DNA of 64,000 nt, from assembly GCA_016234935.1 (NCBI GenBank), contig JACRNL010000011.1, positions 62,001 through 126,000 on the forward strand, in the 5' to 3' direction. Position 1 is the stretch's first letter. Each line of letters begins with the position of its first letter. The stretch comes from Deltaproteobacteria bacterium. Its GTDB lineage: Bacteria; Desulfobacterota; GWC2-55-46. Made by a program: the position numbers and the translations under genes. The notes below the pieces were generated by a model that saw only the letters and a list, made by a program, of their open reading frames with translations, ran no database searches and was not told where the DNA came from. Below, piece after piece: positions 24,897-33,182 of the stretch.

Positions 24897-26168
24897 ATGA
24901 CCCAGCTTGAAGCCGCCCGCAGGGGCATTATAACCGGGGAGATGAAGGATGCCGCGCTCAAGGAACGCGTCGCGCCGGAACAGATGCGGGCCATTGTCGA
25001 AGAGGGCGTTGCGGTCATCGTTAAAAACAGGCTGCACCGGAAGATTCCCGCTCTGGCCGTGGGCCGAGGGCTCAAGACAAAGGTGAACGCCAACATCGGC
25101 ACCTCGCAGGACATGATGGACGTCGGCGTGGAGCTTGAAAAGCTCCGTGCCGCCGTGGAGGCCGGGGCGGACGCGGTGATGGACCTTTCAACTGGCGGCG
25201 ACGTGGATAAGATACGAAGGGAGATATTGAAGGAGTCGCCCATCCCGCTTGGAACAGTGCCCATCTACCAGGCCGCCCTCGAAAGCGTTAAAAAAGGCAG
25301 GTCATTCGTCGAGCTTACGGCGGATGAGATTTTCGACGTGATAGAGCGTCAGGCCGAGGACGGCGTTGACTTCATGACCGTTCATTCCGGCATCTCGTTT
25401 GCCTCGCTTGAGCGCGTGAAAAAAGAAGGCCGCATAATGGGAATCGTCAGCAGGGGCGGGGCGCTTACGGCCGAGTGGATGCGGCACAATAAAAAGGAAA
25501 ACCCGCTCTTTGAGGAATTCCCACGCCTTTTGAAGATAGCCAAAAAATACGACGTCGTTCTGAGCCTCGGCGACGGGCTTCGTCCGGGGTGCCTTGCCGA
25601 CGCGACCGACAGGGGGCAGATAGCGGAGCTTATTACCCTCGGAGAACTGGCCGACGTGTGCCGCGCCGGCGGCGTCCAGGTGATGATCGAAGGCCCCGGC
25701 CACATGCCCATTGACCAGATAAAGGCGAATATGCTCCTTCAGAAAAGGCTTTGCAAGGGCGCGCCGTTCTACGTCCTCGGCCCGCTTGTCACGGACATCG
25801 CGCCGGGCTACGACCACATAACATCGGCCATCGGCGGGGCGATAGCGGCATCCGCCGGGGCGGACTTTCTTTGCTACGTGACGCCGTCCGAGCATCTAAG
25901 GCTTCCGGCGGTTGACGACGTAAGGGAAGGCGTCATTGCCGCCAGGATTGCCGCGCACGCCGGAGACATCGCAAAGGGCGTAAGCGGGGCCATGGAAATG
26001 GACTCAAGGCTCGCAAGGGCAAGAAAGGCGCTTAACTGGGAAGAGCAGATAAGACTTTCGATAAACCCGGAAAGGTCGCGCCTGCTGCGCGATTCAAGCC
26101 CCCCGTCGGACTCATCCGTGTGCACCATGTGCGGGAGCCTTTGCGCTTACAAGATGACGGAGGGGTAG
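24897..26168 (+). CDS. thiC: Phosphomethylpyrimidine synthase
   Basis: Radical SAM enzyme that rearranges aminoimidazole ribotide to HMP phosphate. The C-terminal 4Fe-4S motif is CTMCGSLC (C-x2-C-x4-C) in SVCTMCGSLCAYKM. VNANIGTSQ, DLSTGGD, MTVHSGI, VSRGGA, LSLGDGLRPG and EGPGHMP are the conserved active-site blocks. 423 residues, the length of the short bacterial form lacking the N-terminal extension. AAGGAG precedes the ATG by 6 bases. Confidence 0.97.
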   Translation: MTQLEAARRGIITGEMKDAALKERVAPEQMRAIVEEGVAVIVKNRLHRKIPALAVGRGLKTKVNANIGTSQDMMDVGVELEKLRAAVEAGADAVMDLSTGGDVDKIRREILKESPIPLGTVPIYQAALESVKKGRSFVELTADEIFDVIERQAEDGVDFMTVHSGISFASLERVKKEGRIMGIVSRGGALTAEWMRHNKKENPLFEEFPRLLKIAKKYDVVLSLGDGLRPGCLADATDRGQIAELITLGELADVCRAGGVQVMIEGPGHMPIDQIKANMLLQKRLCKGAPFYVLGPLVTDIAPGYDHITSAIGGAIAASAGADFLCYVTPSEHLRLPAVDDVREGVIAARIAAHAGDIAKGVSGAMEMDSRLARARKALNWEEQIRLSINPERSRLLRDSSPPSDSSVCTMCGSLCAYKMTEG

Positions 26169-26194
26169 GGAGTTTCGGCGGTTTGCAACGTAGC

Positions 26195-26263
26195 GCGAGG
26201 CTTCAGCCTCGCTGTTTTTGCGGCCTCTTTGTCTGATTCCAGCAGGCGAGGCTAAAGCCTCGC
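26195..26263. repeat. Hairpin repeats D2, two copies
   Basis: GCGAGGC-TTCA-GCCTCGC (26195-26212) and GCGAGGC-TAAA-GCCTCGC (26246-26263). They lie between the convergent thiC and response-regulator genes and could work as bidirectional transcription barriers. Confidence 0.75.
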
Positions 26264-26274
26264 AGTACGTTCCT

Positions 26275-27732
26275 CTAAGCGATGTCGTCTTCCTCTTCAG
26301 TGTCCATGCAGACCCGGTTCTTGCCGTTCCACTTCGCCTTGTATAGCGCGTTGTCGGCGCGGTTCACGAGTTCTCCTGAGTTCATGACGCCGTTTGGGTA
26401 TGCGGCAACGCCGAGGCTCATGGTGATCCGCGTTTTCAAAAGCCCGGCGTAGGTGTGGCTTTCTATGAGATGGCGAAGCCTCTCGGCCTCGTCAAAGGAG
26501 CCCTTTAGCGTGGTGTGCGGCAGTATCACCGCGAACTCCTCCCCGCCGTAGCGGGCGACGATGTCGGTCTTTCTGCCGCTCTTTTTTATCAACGCGGAGA
26601 TGTCTTTAAGCACGCCGTCTCCGGCGCGGTGGCCGTAGGTGTCGTTTATCTTCTTGAAGTCGTCAATGTCCATCATGATCAGCCCAAGCGGCAGTTCGTA
26701 GCGAACAGCCCGCTCAAACTCCTCTTCAAGCCTCGTATAGAAGAAGTTGTGGTTATAGAGCGAGGTGAGCTGGTCTTTTATGGCCATTTCCCGAAGGTGT
26801 TCCTTCTCGCGCGTGACCTTTTCGAACAGGCGGGCGTTTTTGATGGCGTGGAAAGAGGCGTTTGCGACGACGTTGCAAAATGTCTTTTCCTTATCGCTGA
26901 ACCGCCTGCCCCCGCGCCTTGTCCGCAGTATTATGGTGCCCAGCACGTCGTCGTTGAAGACTATGGGCATTATAAGGACGCTCATGCCCTTAAGCCCCTT
27001 GACCTGCTCTTTTATTTTTTCCGTCAGCGGATGCGCGGCCATGTCGTCTATCGTAAGGACCTTCTTCGTGGCCACCGCTTCTCTTATTTCCGGGTATTTG
27101 GAAAGGTCCAGCCTCAGATCCTTCACGCCGGGGTCGTCGTGCGAGGCAAGCACGTAGCCTTCATCATCCTTAACGATAAGAACGATGGAACAGCGCACGG
27201 CATTGGTGGCCTCCGCGACCTCCTTCACGATAATGCCGAGGACTTCGCTGGGGTCAAGCGTCGAGGATATGGCGTTCGTTATGGATAGTATTTTTTCCAA
27301 ATTTTTCTTGTCTTCCTCTATTCCTTTGTAAAACTCCGCTATCCTTAATTGCGCGTTTATCCGCGACAGGAGCTCCCCTTCGTGGATGGGCTTCACTATG
27401 AAGTCGTCAGCGCCGCTTTGAAGCGCCTCGACCATCGCGTCCTTGCCGTTCTTCACGGACACGACGATGATGGACGGCCTCAGCGGAAGGTTTAGCCCGC
27501 GAATTTTCCGGCATACGGCTATTCCGTCCATGCCCGGCATGATGAGGTCAAGCAGTATTACCGCAGGGTTAAATTCCGCTGCCGCGCCGATGCCGTCAGG
27601 CCCGTTGCAGGCCGAGAGCGCCTCGAAGCCGTTTGCAAGAAGCACGTCTTTGACCATTGCCGTATTGGTGCGGTTATCGTCTATGATAAGGATTCTGCCC
27701 TTTGAAAGTCCGGCGGCGGCGTTGTTTGGCAT
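26275..27732 (-). CDS. Response regulator with GAF and GGDEF domains (diguanylate cyclase)
   Basis: About 485 residues. Receiver domain: GRILIIDDNRTNTAMVK, phosphoacceptor Asp in AVILLDLIMPGMDG, and FIVKPIHEGE. A GAF-like domain spans roughly residues 150-310 (IVLIVKDDEGYVLASHDD). The C-terminal GGDEF domain has YNHNFFYTRLEEEFERA, LGLIMMDIDDFKKINDTYGH and the active site RYGGEEFAVILP. RKTD lies five residues before GGEEF, a complete RxxD inhibitory site, so product inhibition by c-di-GMP is expected. No EAL domain; the partner kinase is not visible. Confidence 0.94.
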   Translation of the reverse strand: MPNNAAAGLSKGRILIIDDNRTNTAMVKDVLLANGFEALSACNGPDGIGAAAEFNPAVILLDLIMPGMDGIAVCRKIRGLNLPLRPSIIVVSVKNGKDAMVEALQSGADDFIVKPIHEGELLSRINAQLRIAEFYKGIEEDKKNLEKILSITNAISSTLDPSEVLGIIVKEVAEATNAVRCSIVLIVKDDEGYVLASHDDPGVKDLRLDLSKYPEIREAVATKKVLTIDDMAAHPLTEKIKEQVKGLKGMSVLIMPIVFNDDVLGTIILRTRRGGRRFSDKEKTFCNVVANASFHAIKNARLFEKVTREKEHLREMAIKDQLTSLYNHNFFYTRLEEEFERAVRYELPLGLIMMDIDDFKKINDTYGHRAGDGVLKDISALIKKSGRKTDIVARYGGEEFAVILPHTTLKGSFDEAERLRHLIESHTYAGLLKTRITMSLGVAAYPNGVMNSGELVNRADNALYKAKWNGKNRVCMDTEEEDDIA

Positions 27733-27917
27733 GATGTTTAAGATGTTGTGGTTTTTGGTCCCGATGAATCCTATGGCAATATAAGATTCAAATATTGGAT
27801 ATTTATCAAAAGGGCATTTTTAAGGCAACTTAAGTCCCGTCAAGCCAATTTAGAAAAGTTATCTTTTCTCCAAAATAGAAATGCCGCCTTTTGGCGTTAC
27901 AAAAGCAAACTTAAGTC
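27733..27917. other. Intergenic gap without gene
   Basis: AT-rich and without coding signal. ACTTAAGTC occurs twice (about 27828 and 27909), each followed by a CCGTCAA or TTGACAA sequence. The only functional signal I see is the tRNA promoter that follows. Confidence 0.5.
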
Positions 27918-27946
27918 TTGACAAATTTACCGGCATGGCTTACATT
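27918..27946 (+). promoter_or_regulatory. Promoter of the tRNA-Thr gene
   Basis: TTGACA (27918-27923), exactly 17 bases, TACATT (27941-27946); the tRNA begins 36 bases later. A consensus -35 box at optimal spacing suits a stable RNA gene. Confidence 0.75.
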
Positions 27947-27981
27947 TTTCTATTAGCCGTTAGATGTGACTTCTCGCCATC

Positions 27982-28056
27982 GCCGGCGTAGCTCAGTGGT
28001 AGAGCAGCTGATTCGTAATCAGCAGGTCGTGGGTTCAACTCCCTCCGCCGGCTCCA
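27982..28056 (+). tRNA. tRNA-Thr (anticodon CGT)
   Basis: The acceptor stem GCCGGCG pairs with CGCCGGC, then discriminator T and an encoded CCA. The anticodon stem-loop GCTGA-TTCGTAA-TCAGC gives anticodon CGT, reading ACG threonine codons. D-arm GCTC-AGTGGTA-GAGC. The T-stem GTGGG/CCCTC carries one T-T mismatch at its second pair. It stands alone between leftward genes. Confidence 0.95.
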
Positions 28057-28134
28057 GATTTAAGCGTATCTAAATCCGCGCGCCAAGCGATGGAAAACAG
28101 CTGAATTCAGGCTATGCGGCATTCATATCCATAT

Positions 28135-28162
28135 AAAGTATATCACAGATGTGATATACTTT
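28135..28162. repeat. 13-bp inverted repeat, GA centre
   Basis: AAAGTATATCACA-GA-TGTGATATACTTT, followed by ATTATTTT. It could be a weak terminator of the tRNA transcript or a binding site for a dimeric regulator. Confidence 0.6.
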
Positions 28163-28196
28163 ATTATTTTAAAAGTCAAGATGATTGTATATACAC

Positions 28197-28230
28197 AAAA
28201 GGCCGCCCGCTTATAAGCGGGCGGCCTTTT
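28197..28230. terminator. Bidirectional terminator after tRNA-Thr and the DsbC-like operon
   Basis: A perfect 16-bp stem (AAAAGGCCGCCCGCTT and its complement) with an AT centre; the arms begin with A4 and end in T4 on both strands. It closes the leftward lysine operon and could also stop rightward transcription. Confidence 0.9.
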
Positions 28231-28249
28231 GTTTAATGGTTTTATGATG

Positions 28250-29170
28250 TCATTTGCCTGAAGATGGCTGCTGCGGCTTGGCCGTTGCAGGAGTTTCGGC
28301 CTTGTCCGGGGCCTTTTCATCGGGCCTGGCGGCAGTCGGAGTTTCGGCCTTCTCCGGAGGCTTTTCATCGGGTTTGGCCGCTGCCGGAGGGTTGTCTATC
28401 ATATTCAAGAGCACGTCCGCCGGCACGTAGCCGGGTATCAACCTGCCGTCGGGAAGTATTATCGCAGGCGTTCCGTGCAGGCCAAGCTCCTTGCCGAGCT
28501 TAAGGTTGTTATCAACCTCGTCGGTCTTGCAGGAGGCCTTTGCCTTGGGGAGCTTCTTGCCGGCATAGGCCATTTCAAGGAGCTTATTTGATTTATTGCA
28601 GGTGATGGCCGTGCTGGATTTATAGGCGTTTGGGTGCGTCTCAAGCGGAAACATCTTTATGTAAAAGGCCACGTCCGGCCTGTCCTTGATTATGTTCTTT
28701 ATTTCCGTGTGCAGTTTTACGCAATACGGGCATTCCGGGTCTGAAAAGATGATGACCTTCTTTGTTGCGGCCGGGCTGCCGAATAGCAGCGCCTTGTCGA
28801 GCGGTATCCTGCTGATGTCTATCTTCTGGGCGGGAGGCTCTTCCCCGAGTTTTTCAAGCGGGGTGAAGGTCGCGCGCTCTATCAGGAACTTCTTGGCGAA
28901 GTCTATGTAGACCACGCCGCTTCCCGGTTTTCCTTCCATCGTGAATTCCACTTCCCATATGCCCTTGACCGGGCTCATGCGGATGTCTTTTATATTAGCC
29001 TTGAACTTGTCCGCTTTCAGCAGTTTTCCGGCCTCTTCTTTGTTGATGCTGTGGCAGTCAGTGCAGGTGCCCATGCACCCTTGCCCCTGGAAGGCCGCGG
29101 CGTTGTCCGCCGCCGGCGATGAAAAGGCTAACGTGAGAAGAAAGATTGAGGCAAGCAGGTATTTAAGCAT
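28250..29170 (-). CDS. DsbC-like periplasmic thioredoxin-fold protein with N-terminal CxxCH
   Basis: Signal peptide at residues 1-21 (LLASIFLLTLAFSSPAA). Residues ~32-41 hold CMGTCTDCHS, which includes a CxxCH heme-c attachment motif. A DsbC-type domain follows: VIIFSDPECPYCVKLH with the redox CPYC, and the cis-Pro loop GLHGTPAIILPDGRLIPGY. The C-terminal tail repeats a Pro/Lys/Glu-rich unit of 14 residues twice (AKPDEKPPEKAETP, then ARPDEKAPDKAETP). Likely a disulfide isomerase or reductase used in cytochrome c or envelope protein folding; whether heme binds is open. It is the last gene of the lysine operon direction, 32 bp after dapB. Confidence 0.88.
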   Translation of the reverse strand: MLKYLLASIFLLTLAFSSPAADNAAAFQGQGCMGTCTDCHSINKEEAGKLLKADKFKANIKDIRMSPVKGIWEVEFTMEGKPGSGVVYIDFAKKFLIERATFTPLEKLGEEPPAQKIDISRIPLDKALLFGSPAATKKVIIFSDPECPYCVKLHTEIKNIIKDRPDVAFYIKMFPLETHPNAYKSSTAITCNKSNKLLEMAYAGKKLPKAKASCKTDEVDNNLKLGKELGLHGTPAIILPDGRLIPGYVPADVLLNMIDNPPAAAKPDEKPPEKAETPTAARPDEKAPDKAETPATAKPQQPSSGK

Positions 29171-29202
29171 CTGATGGTCTCCTTTTCCGGTTAAGGTGAT
29201 GT

Positions 29203-30018
29203 CTATTTAAGCCCGAGCACGTCCTGCATGTCGTAAATCCCGCTTTCCCTGTCGGCTATCCATATGGCGGCCTTGACGGCGCCCTGGGCAAAGGTCTCTC
29301 TTGAGGACGCCTTGTGGGTAAGTTCTATCCTTTCGCCCGGCGCGCCGAAGATGACCGTGTGGTCGCCGACGACGTCTCCGGCACGGATGGACTGTATGCC
29401 TATCTCCTCCGGACGCCTTTCCCCTATGATGCCCTTTCTCGCGTAGACGGCCACCTTTTCAAGGTCGCGGTCAACGGCAGCGGCGATGACTTCGGCTATG
29501 CGCACGGCGGTGCCTGAGGGCGCGTCCTTTTTGTGCCTGTGATGGCATTCTATTATCTCTATGTCATATTCGCTGCCGATGGCCTTGGCCGCGTCGTGGA
29601 CAAGCTTTAAAAGGAGGTTCACCCCGACGCTCATGTTCGGCGACATGACCACGCGCGCGCTGCCGGAGAGCTCTTTTATCCGCTCCCTCTGGTGGTGCGA
29701 AAAACCGGTCGTGCCGATTACGAGTGCCTTTTTAAGGTGGACGGCCTCTTCCAGCGTCATCATCGAGGCCTCCGGCGTTGAGAAGTCTACGATGACCGCG
29801 GCCTTTTTAAAGGCCCTGTCCCGGTCATCCGTTATCTTCACGCCGGTCCTGCCTATGCCTGCGGCCTCTCCGGCATCCATGCCGAGGGCGGGCGAACCTG
29901 ATACCTCAAGCGCTCCGGAAAGGGCCGTATGGGGGTTTGTCTGGACCGCCGCGACGATGGCCTTGCCCATCCTGCCGGCGGCGCCTGTGACGGCTATGTT
30001 TATCAATATTTCCGGCAT
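29203..30018 (-). CDS. dapB: 4-hydroxy-tetrahydrodipicolinate reductase
   Basis: NAD(P)H-dependent reduction in the lysine/diaminopimelate pathway. The Rossmann motif is VTGAAGRMGKAIVAAV; the conserved substrate site ECHHRHKKDAPSGTA contains the catalytic His/Lys. GERIELTHKASSRETFAQGA lies near the C-terminus. 271 residues. It starts one base after the dapA stop. Confidence 0.97.
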   Translation of the reverse strand: MPEILINIAVTGAAGRMGKAIVAAVQTNPHTALSGALEVSGSPALGMDAGEAAGIGRTGVKITDDRDRAFKKAAVIVDFSTPEASMMTLEEAVHLKKALVIGTTGFSHHQRERIKELSGSARVVMSPNMSVGVNLLLKLVHDAAKAIGSEYDIEIIECHHRHKKDAPSGTAVRIAEVIAAAVDRDLEKVAVYARKGIIGERRPEEIGIQSIRAGDVVGDHTVIFGAPGERIELTHKASSRETFAQGAVKAAIWIADRESGIYDMQDVLGLK

Positions 30019-30019
30019 G

Positions 30020-30916
30020 TCAACTCCTGGAGCCTGAGATTGAAAGGCCGAGCCCGTAGGCGGCCAATGTGCCGGAAAGTTTTGCCCTGTTTGACGCGTC
30101 CATCGTCACGAGAGGCAGCCTGAATTCCTCATCTATCATGCCCATGAGCGCAAGGGCGGTCTTGACCGGAAGAGGGTTTGTCTCGATGAACATCGCGCGG
30201 TGCAGGGGCTGGAGCTTGTAGTGCAGCTTCCTAGCCTCGTCGTGCTTGCCGGCGCGCCAGAAGCGCACCATGTCCGAGACGTCCTTCGGGGCGACGTTCG
30301 ACGTGACGGAGATGACCCCGTGGCCGCCGATGGCCATTAATGGAAGCGTCGTGAAGTCGTCGCCTGAGAGCACGATAAAACCTTTTTTTGAGTATTCGAT
30401 GACGTCGCTTGCCTGCTGGAGGTTTCCGGTGGCCTCTTTGATGCCTGCGACGTTCTTTAACTGCGAAAGGCGCGCGACTGTCTCGGGAAGCAGGTTTACG
30501 CCTGTCCTTGAGGGCACGTTGTAAAGAATAATGGGAAGCGACGTTTCCTCCGCTATTTTTTTGTAATGCTCGTAGAGGCCCTGCTGAGTGGGCTTGTTGT
30601 AGTACGGGGTGATGAGGAGCGCGGCGTCGGCCCCGGCCTTTTCCGCGTGCTTCGTAAGCGAGAGCGTCTCCGCCGTGGAGTTCGACCCGGTGCCGGCTAT
30701 GACCGGCACCCTCTTTGCCGCGGTTTCAACGGCAAGCTCCACCACGCGGTCATGCTCTTCATATGTGAGAGTGGCTGATTCGCCCGTAGTGCCGCACGGC
30801 ACGATGCCGTCAGAGCCGTTTTCTATCTGGAAGTTTATAAGCTTCTTAAATGCCGCTTCGTCTACGCCGCCGTTTTTAAACGGCGTGACAATGGCGGTTA
30901 TCGAACCTTTGAACAT
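30020..30916 (-). CDS. dapA: 4-hydroxy-tetrahydrodipicolinate synthase
   Basis: Condenses pyruvate with aspartate semialdehyde. The TIM barrel starts GSITAIVTPFKNGGVDE; GTTGESATLTYEEH is the substrate site, LYNVPSRTGVNL carries the catalytic Tyr, and VAGIKEATGN the Schiff-base Lys. 298 residues. Lies 57 bp after dapF in the leftward lysine operon. Confidence 0.97.
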   Translation of the reverse strand: MFKGSITAIVTPFKNGGVDEAAFKKLINFQIENGSDGIVPCGTTGESATLTYEEHDRVVELAVETAAKRVPVIAGTGSNSTAETLSLTKHAEKAGADAALLITPYYNKPTQQGLYEHYKKIAEETSLPIILYNVPSRTGVNLLPETVARLSQLKNVAGIKEATGNLQQASDVIEYSKKGFIVLSGDDFTTLPLMAIGGHGVISVTSNVAPKDVSDMVRFWRAGKHDEARKLHYKLQPLHRAMFIETNPLPVKTALALMGMIDEEFRLPLVTMDASNRAKLSGTLAAYGLGLSISGSRS

Positions 30917-30973
30917 AAAAGTGCCTCCTCAAATATATTAAAACAAAATAGAAAGATTTTCCAGCTCGTCAAG

Positions 30974-31801
30974 TTAAATGTCCACGCTGCCCTCGTAGAC
31001 CTCTTGGGCCGGGCCTGTCATGTAGACGCGGCCTTGCCTGGACCATTCTATCTTCAGCGTGCCGCCTTTAAGGGAGACGCTTATTTTCGTTCCTGTGAAG
31101 CCGTTCAGGTTGGAGGCCACCGCCGCGGCGCACGCGCCGGTGCCGCAGGCCGGAGTTTCTCCGCTGCCCCTTTCCCATACGCGCATCTTTATGCGCCTTG
31201 AGCTTGTCACCTCTATGAACTCGACGTTCGTCCTCCTGGGAAAGAACCTGCTGTTTTCGATAAGCGGGCCGTACTTTTCAACGGGGAATGAGTCTGCGTC
31301 CCGTACGAATATCACGGCATGGGGGTTGCCCATGGACACGCAGGTCATTCTGAAGGTTTTATCACCGGCCATAAAGGGGTAGTCCTTTATCAGTCCGTCC
31401 TTTGCAACGGGTATGTCCCTGCCTTCAAGCACAGGCTCGCCCATGTCCACGCGCACGAGCTTGCCGTCCATCTCCGGCCTGATTATGCCCGCGAGGGTCT
31501 CTATGTCGAGGCGCGGTTTTTTGGAGAGTTTCTTTTTCCAAATATAACTGGCGAGACACCTTATTCCGTTGCCGCACATCTCCACGCGCGCGCCGTCGTT
31601 GTTGTAGATGTCCATGCGGAAGTCCGCATTTATACCCTTTGACGGCTTTTTGAGGATCATGGCCTGGTCAAACCCTATGCCAAAGCGTCTGTCGGAGAGC
31701 CTCTTTAAGGCCTTGCCGGGCGAGGGGATGTCCCTTTCCCGGCAGTCAACGACGATGAAGTCGTTGCCAAGGCCGTGCATCTTCGTGAACGGTATCTTCA
31801 T
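30974..31801 (-). CDS. dapF: Diaminopimelate epimerase
   Basis: Interconverts LL- and meso-diaminopimelate without cofactor. FTKMHGLGNDFIVVD opens the fold. The two catalytic Cys lie in MCGNGIRCLA and GETPACGTGACAAAVA. 275 residues. It overlaps the lysA stop by four bases (ATGA). Confidence 0.97.
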   Translation of the reverse strand: MKIPFTKMHGLGNDFIVVDCRERDIPSPGKALKRLSDRRFGIGFDQAMILKKPSKGINADFRMDIYNNDGARVEMCGNGIRCLASYIWKKKLSKKPRLDIETLAGIIRPEMDGKLVRVDMGEPVLEGRDIPVAKDGLIKDYPFMAGDKTFRMTCVSMGNPHAVIFVRDADSFPVEKYGPLIENSRFFPRRTNVEFIEVTSSRRIKMRVWERGSGETPACGTGACAAAVASNLNGFTGTKISVSLKGGTLKIEWSRQGRVYMTGPAQEVYEGSVDI

Positions 31802-33042
31802 GCCTTTTCGCCCCTTATCAGGTCTTCGAGGGTCTCGCGCTTCCTGATGATTTTATACTTATTCCCATCCGCCATGACCTCGGCGGCCCTGGGTCTCGCG
31901 TTGTAGTTGCTTGACATCGAAAAACCGTATGCCCCGGCGCTCATGACCGCGAGGAGTTCGCCGGATTTGACCTCCGGCAGGAGCCTGTCCTTTGCAAGAA
32001 AGTCGCCGGATTCGCAGATGGGGCCGACGACGTCCGCGGTTATCTCAGGCCTGCCGGTCTCCTTCACAACCTTTATGGCGTGGTATGCGCCGTAAAGGCT
32101 CGGCCTCGCGAGGTCGTTCATCGCGGCGTCCACGATGATGAATTTTTTCGACGGGGTGTCCTTTGTGTAGATTACTTTTGTTACGAGTATCCCTGCGTTG
32201 CCGACCATCGCCCTGCCAGGCTCGAATATGAGCGTGACGTCAAGGCCCGTCGTTTCCTTTATTATTGCCTCGCCGTATTTGCTCGGTTGCGGCGGGGCCT
32301 CCGTGTCATACGTTATTCCAAGCCCGCCGCCCATGTCGAGGTATTTTATGGCGAGCCCTTCCGCCCGCAGTTTTTTGAGAAGCTCTTTTGTCTTTTTGAG
32401 CGCGTCCGCAAAGGGCGGCATCTCCGTTATCTGCGACCCTATATGGCAGTCTATGCCGATGGGGTCGAGGTTTCTAAGGTTTTTGCGCGCGTAGACGTAT
32501 TCTTCAATGGCCGTTTCAAAGGGGATGCCGAACTTGTTCTTCTTCAGCCCTGTTGAAATATACGGGTGCGTTTTGGGATCTACGTCCGGGTTCACCCTTA
32601 TGGCGAAGCCGGCCCGTTTTTTGAGCCTCTTTGCCGCCGCGTTCAATGCCCTTAGTTCCCCGGGCGACTCGGCGTTGAACATGAGGATGTTTTTCCTGAG
32701 GGCGTATTCCAGCTCGTCCGTCCTTTTGCCCACGCCTGAAAAGACGATCTTGCGTGGGTCGGCGCCGGCCTTCAAGGCGCGGAAAAGCTCTCCAGCCGAG
32801 ACGATGTCAAAGCCGCCGCCCTCATCGGCGAACGTCTTCAAGACAGCGATGTTGGAGTTTGCCTTTATCGAGTAGCAGATAATGTGCGCCGCGGTTTTAA
32901 ACGCCGCGTCAAAGGCATGGTAGTGGCGTTTGAGCGTCTTATTGCTGTAAATGTATACCGGCGTGCCGGCTTCTTTCGCGATCTTTTCTATGCTTACGCC
33001 TTCGGCGTAGAGCGTCTTTCCTTTTCTCGTGAAAAAGTGCAT
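31798..33042 (-). CDS. lysA: Diaminopimelate decarboxylase
   Basis: PLP enzyme making lysine from meso-diaminopimelate. The PLP lysine is in ICYSIKANSNIAVLK; DIVSAGELFRALKAG, GIDCHIGSQIT, DMGGGLGI and EPGRAMVGNAGILV are cofactor contacts; CESGDFLAKDR carries the substrate Cys. 414 residues. The start is 3 bp beyond the stop of the small lipoprotein gene upstream. Confidence 0.97.
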   Translation of the reverse strand: MHFFTRKGKTLYAEGVSIEKIAKEAGTPVYIYSNKTLKRHYHAFDAAFKTAAHIICYSIKANSNIAVLKTFADEGGGFDIVSAGELFRALKAGADPRKIVFSGVGKRTDELEYALRKNILMFNAESPGELRALNAAAKRLKKRAGFAIRVNPDVDPKTHPYISTGLKKNKFGIPFETAIEEYVYARKNLRNLDPIGIDCHIGSQITEMPPFADALKKTKELLKKLRAEGLAIKYLDMGGGLGITYDTEAPPQPSKYGEAIIKETTGLDVTLIFEPGRAMVGNAGILVTKVIYTKDTPSKKFIIVDAAMNDLARPSLYGAYHAIKVVKETGRPEITADVVGPICESGDFLAKDRLLPEVKSGELLAVMSAGAYGFSMSSNYNARPRAAEVMADGNKYKIIRKRETLEDLIRGEKA

Positions 33043-33045
33043 CGG

Positions 33046-33171
33046 TCAAACCCTCCGCGCTCTCTGCGCTGCTGAACTGCCTTCATCCGGCGGCACCAAA
33101 GGCGTTTTCTTTCCGCATGAGACTGCGGCGGCGGAGCAGATGATTAAAAATATGATGAAAAACCCCTTCAT
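33046..33171 (-). CDS. lptM: Small LptM/YifL-like lipoprotein
   Basis: A 41-residue gene: ATG at 33171-33169, TGA ending at 33046, GAGGA just upstream. The peptide has a signal stretch GFFIIFLIICSAAAVSC followed by CGKKTPLVPPDEG, matching the family pattern CGxKGPLxxPP after the lipidated Cys. In E. coli and Pseudomonas the counterpart (YifL/LppL, now LptM) lies next to dapF/lysA and helps LptD maturation in the outer membrane; the same position here, between argH and lysA, supports the call. The residue at -3 of the lipobox is Ala rather than Leu, which is less usual. Confidence 0.85.
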   Translation of the reverse strand: MKGFFIIFLIICSAAAVSCGKKTPLVPPDEGSSAAQRARRV

Positions 33172-33182
33172 TTGTTCCTCTG

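Noticed and set aside
28300-28390. Family A/B repeat in the tail of the DsbC-like gene
   Set aside because: The tail is an internal Pro/Lys/Glu tandem repeat without the A or B sequence.
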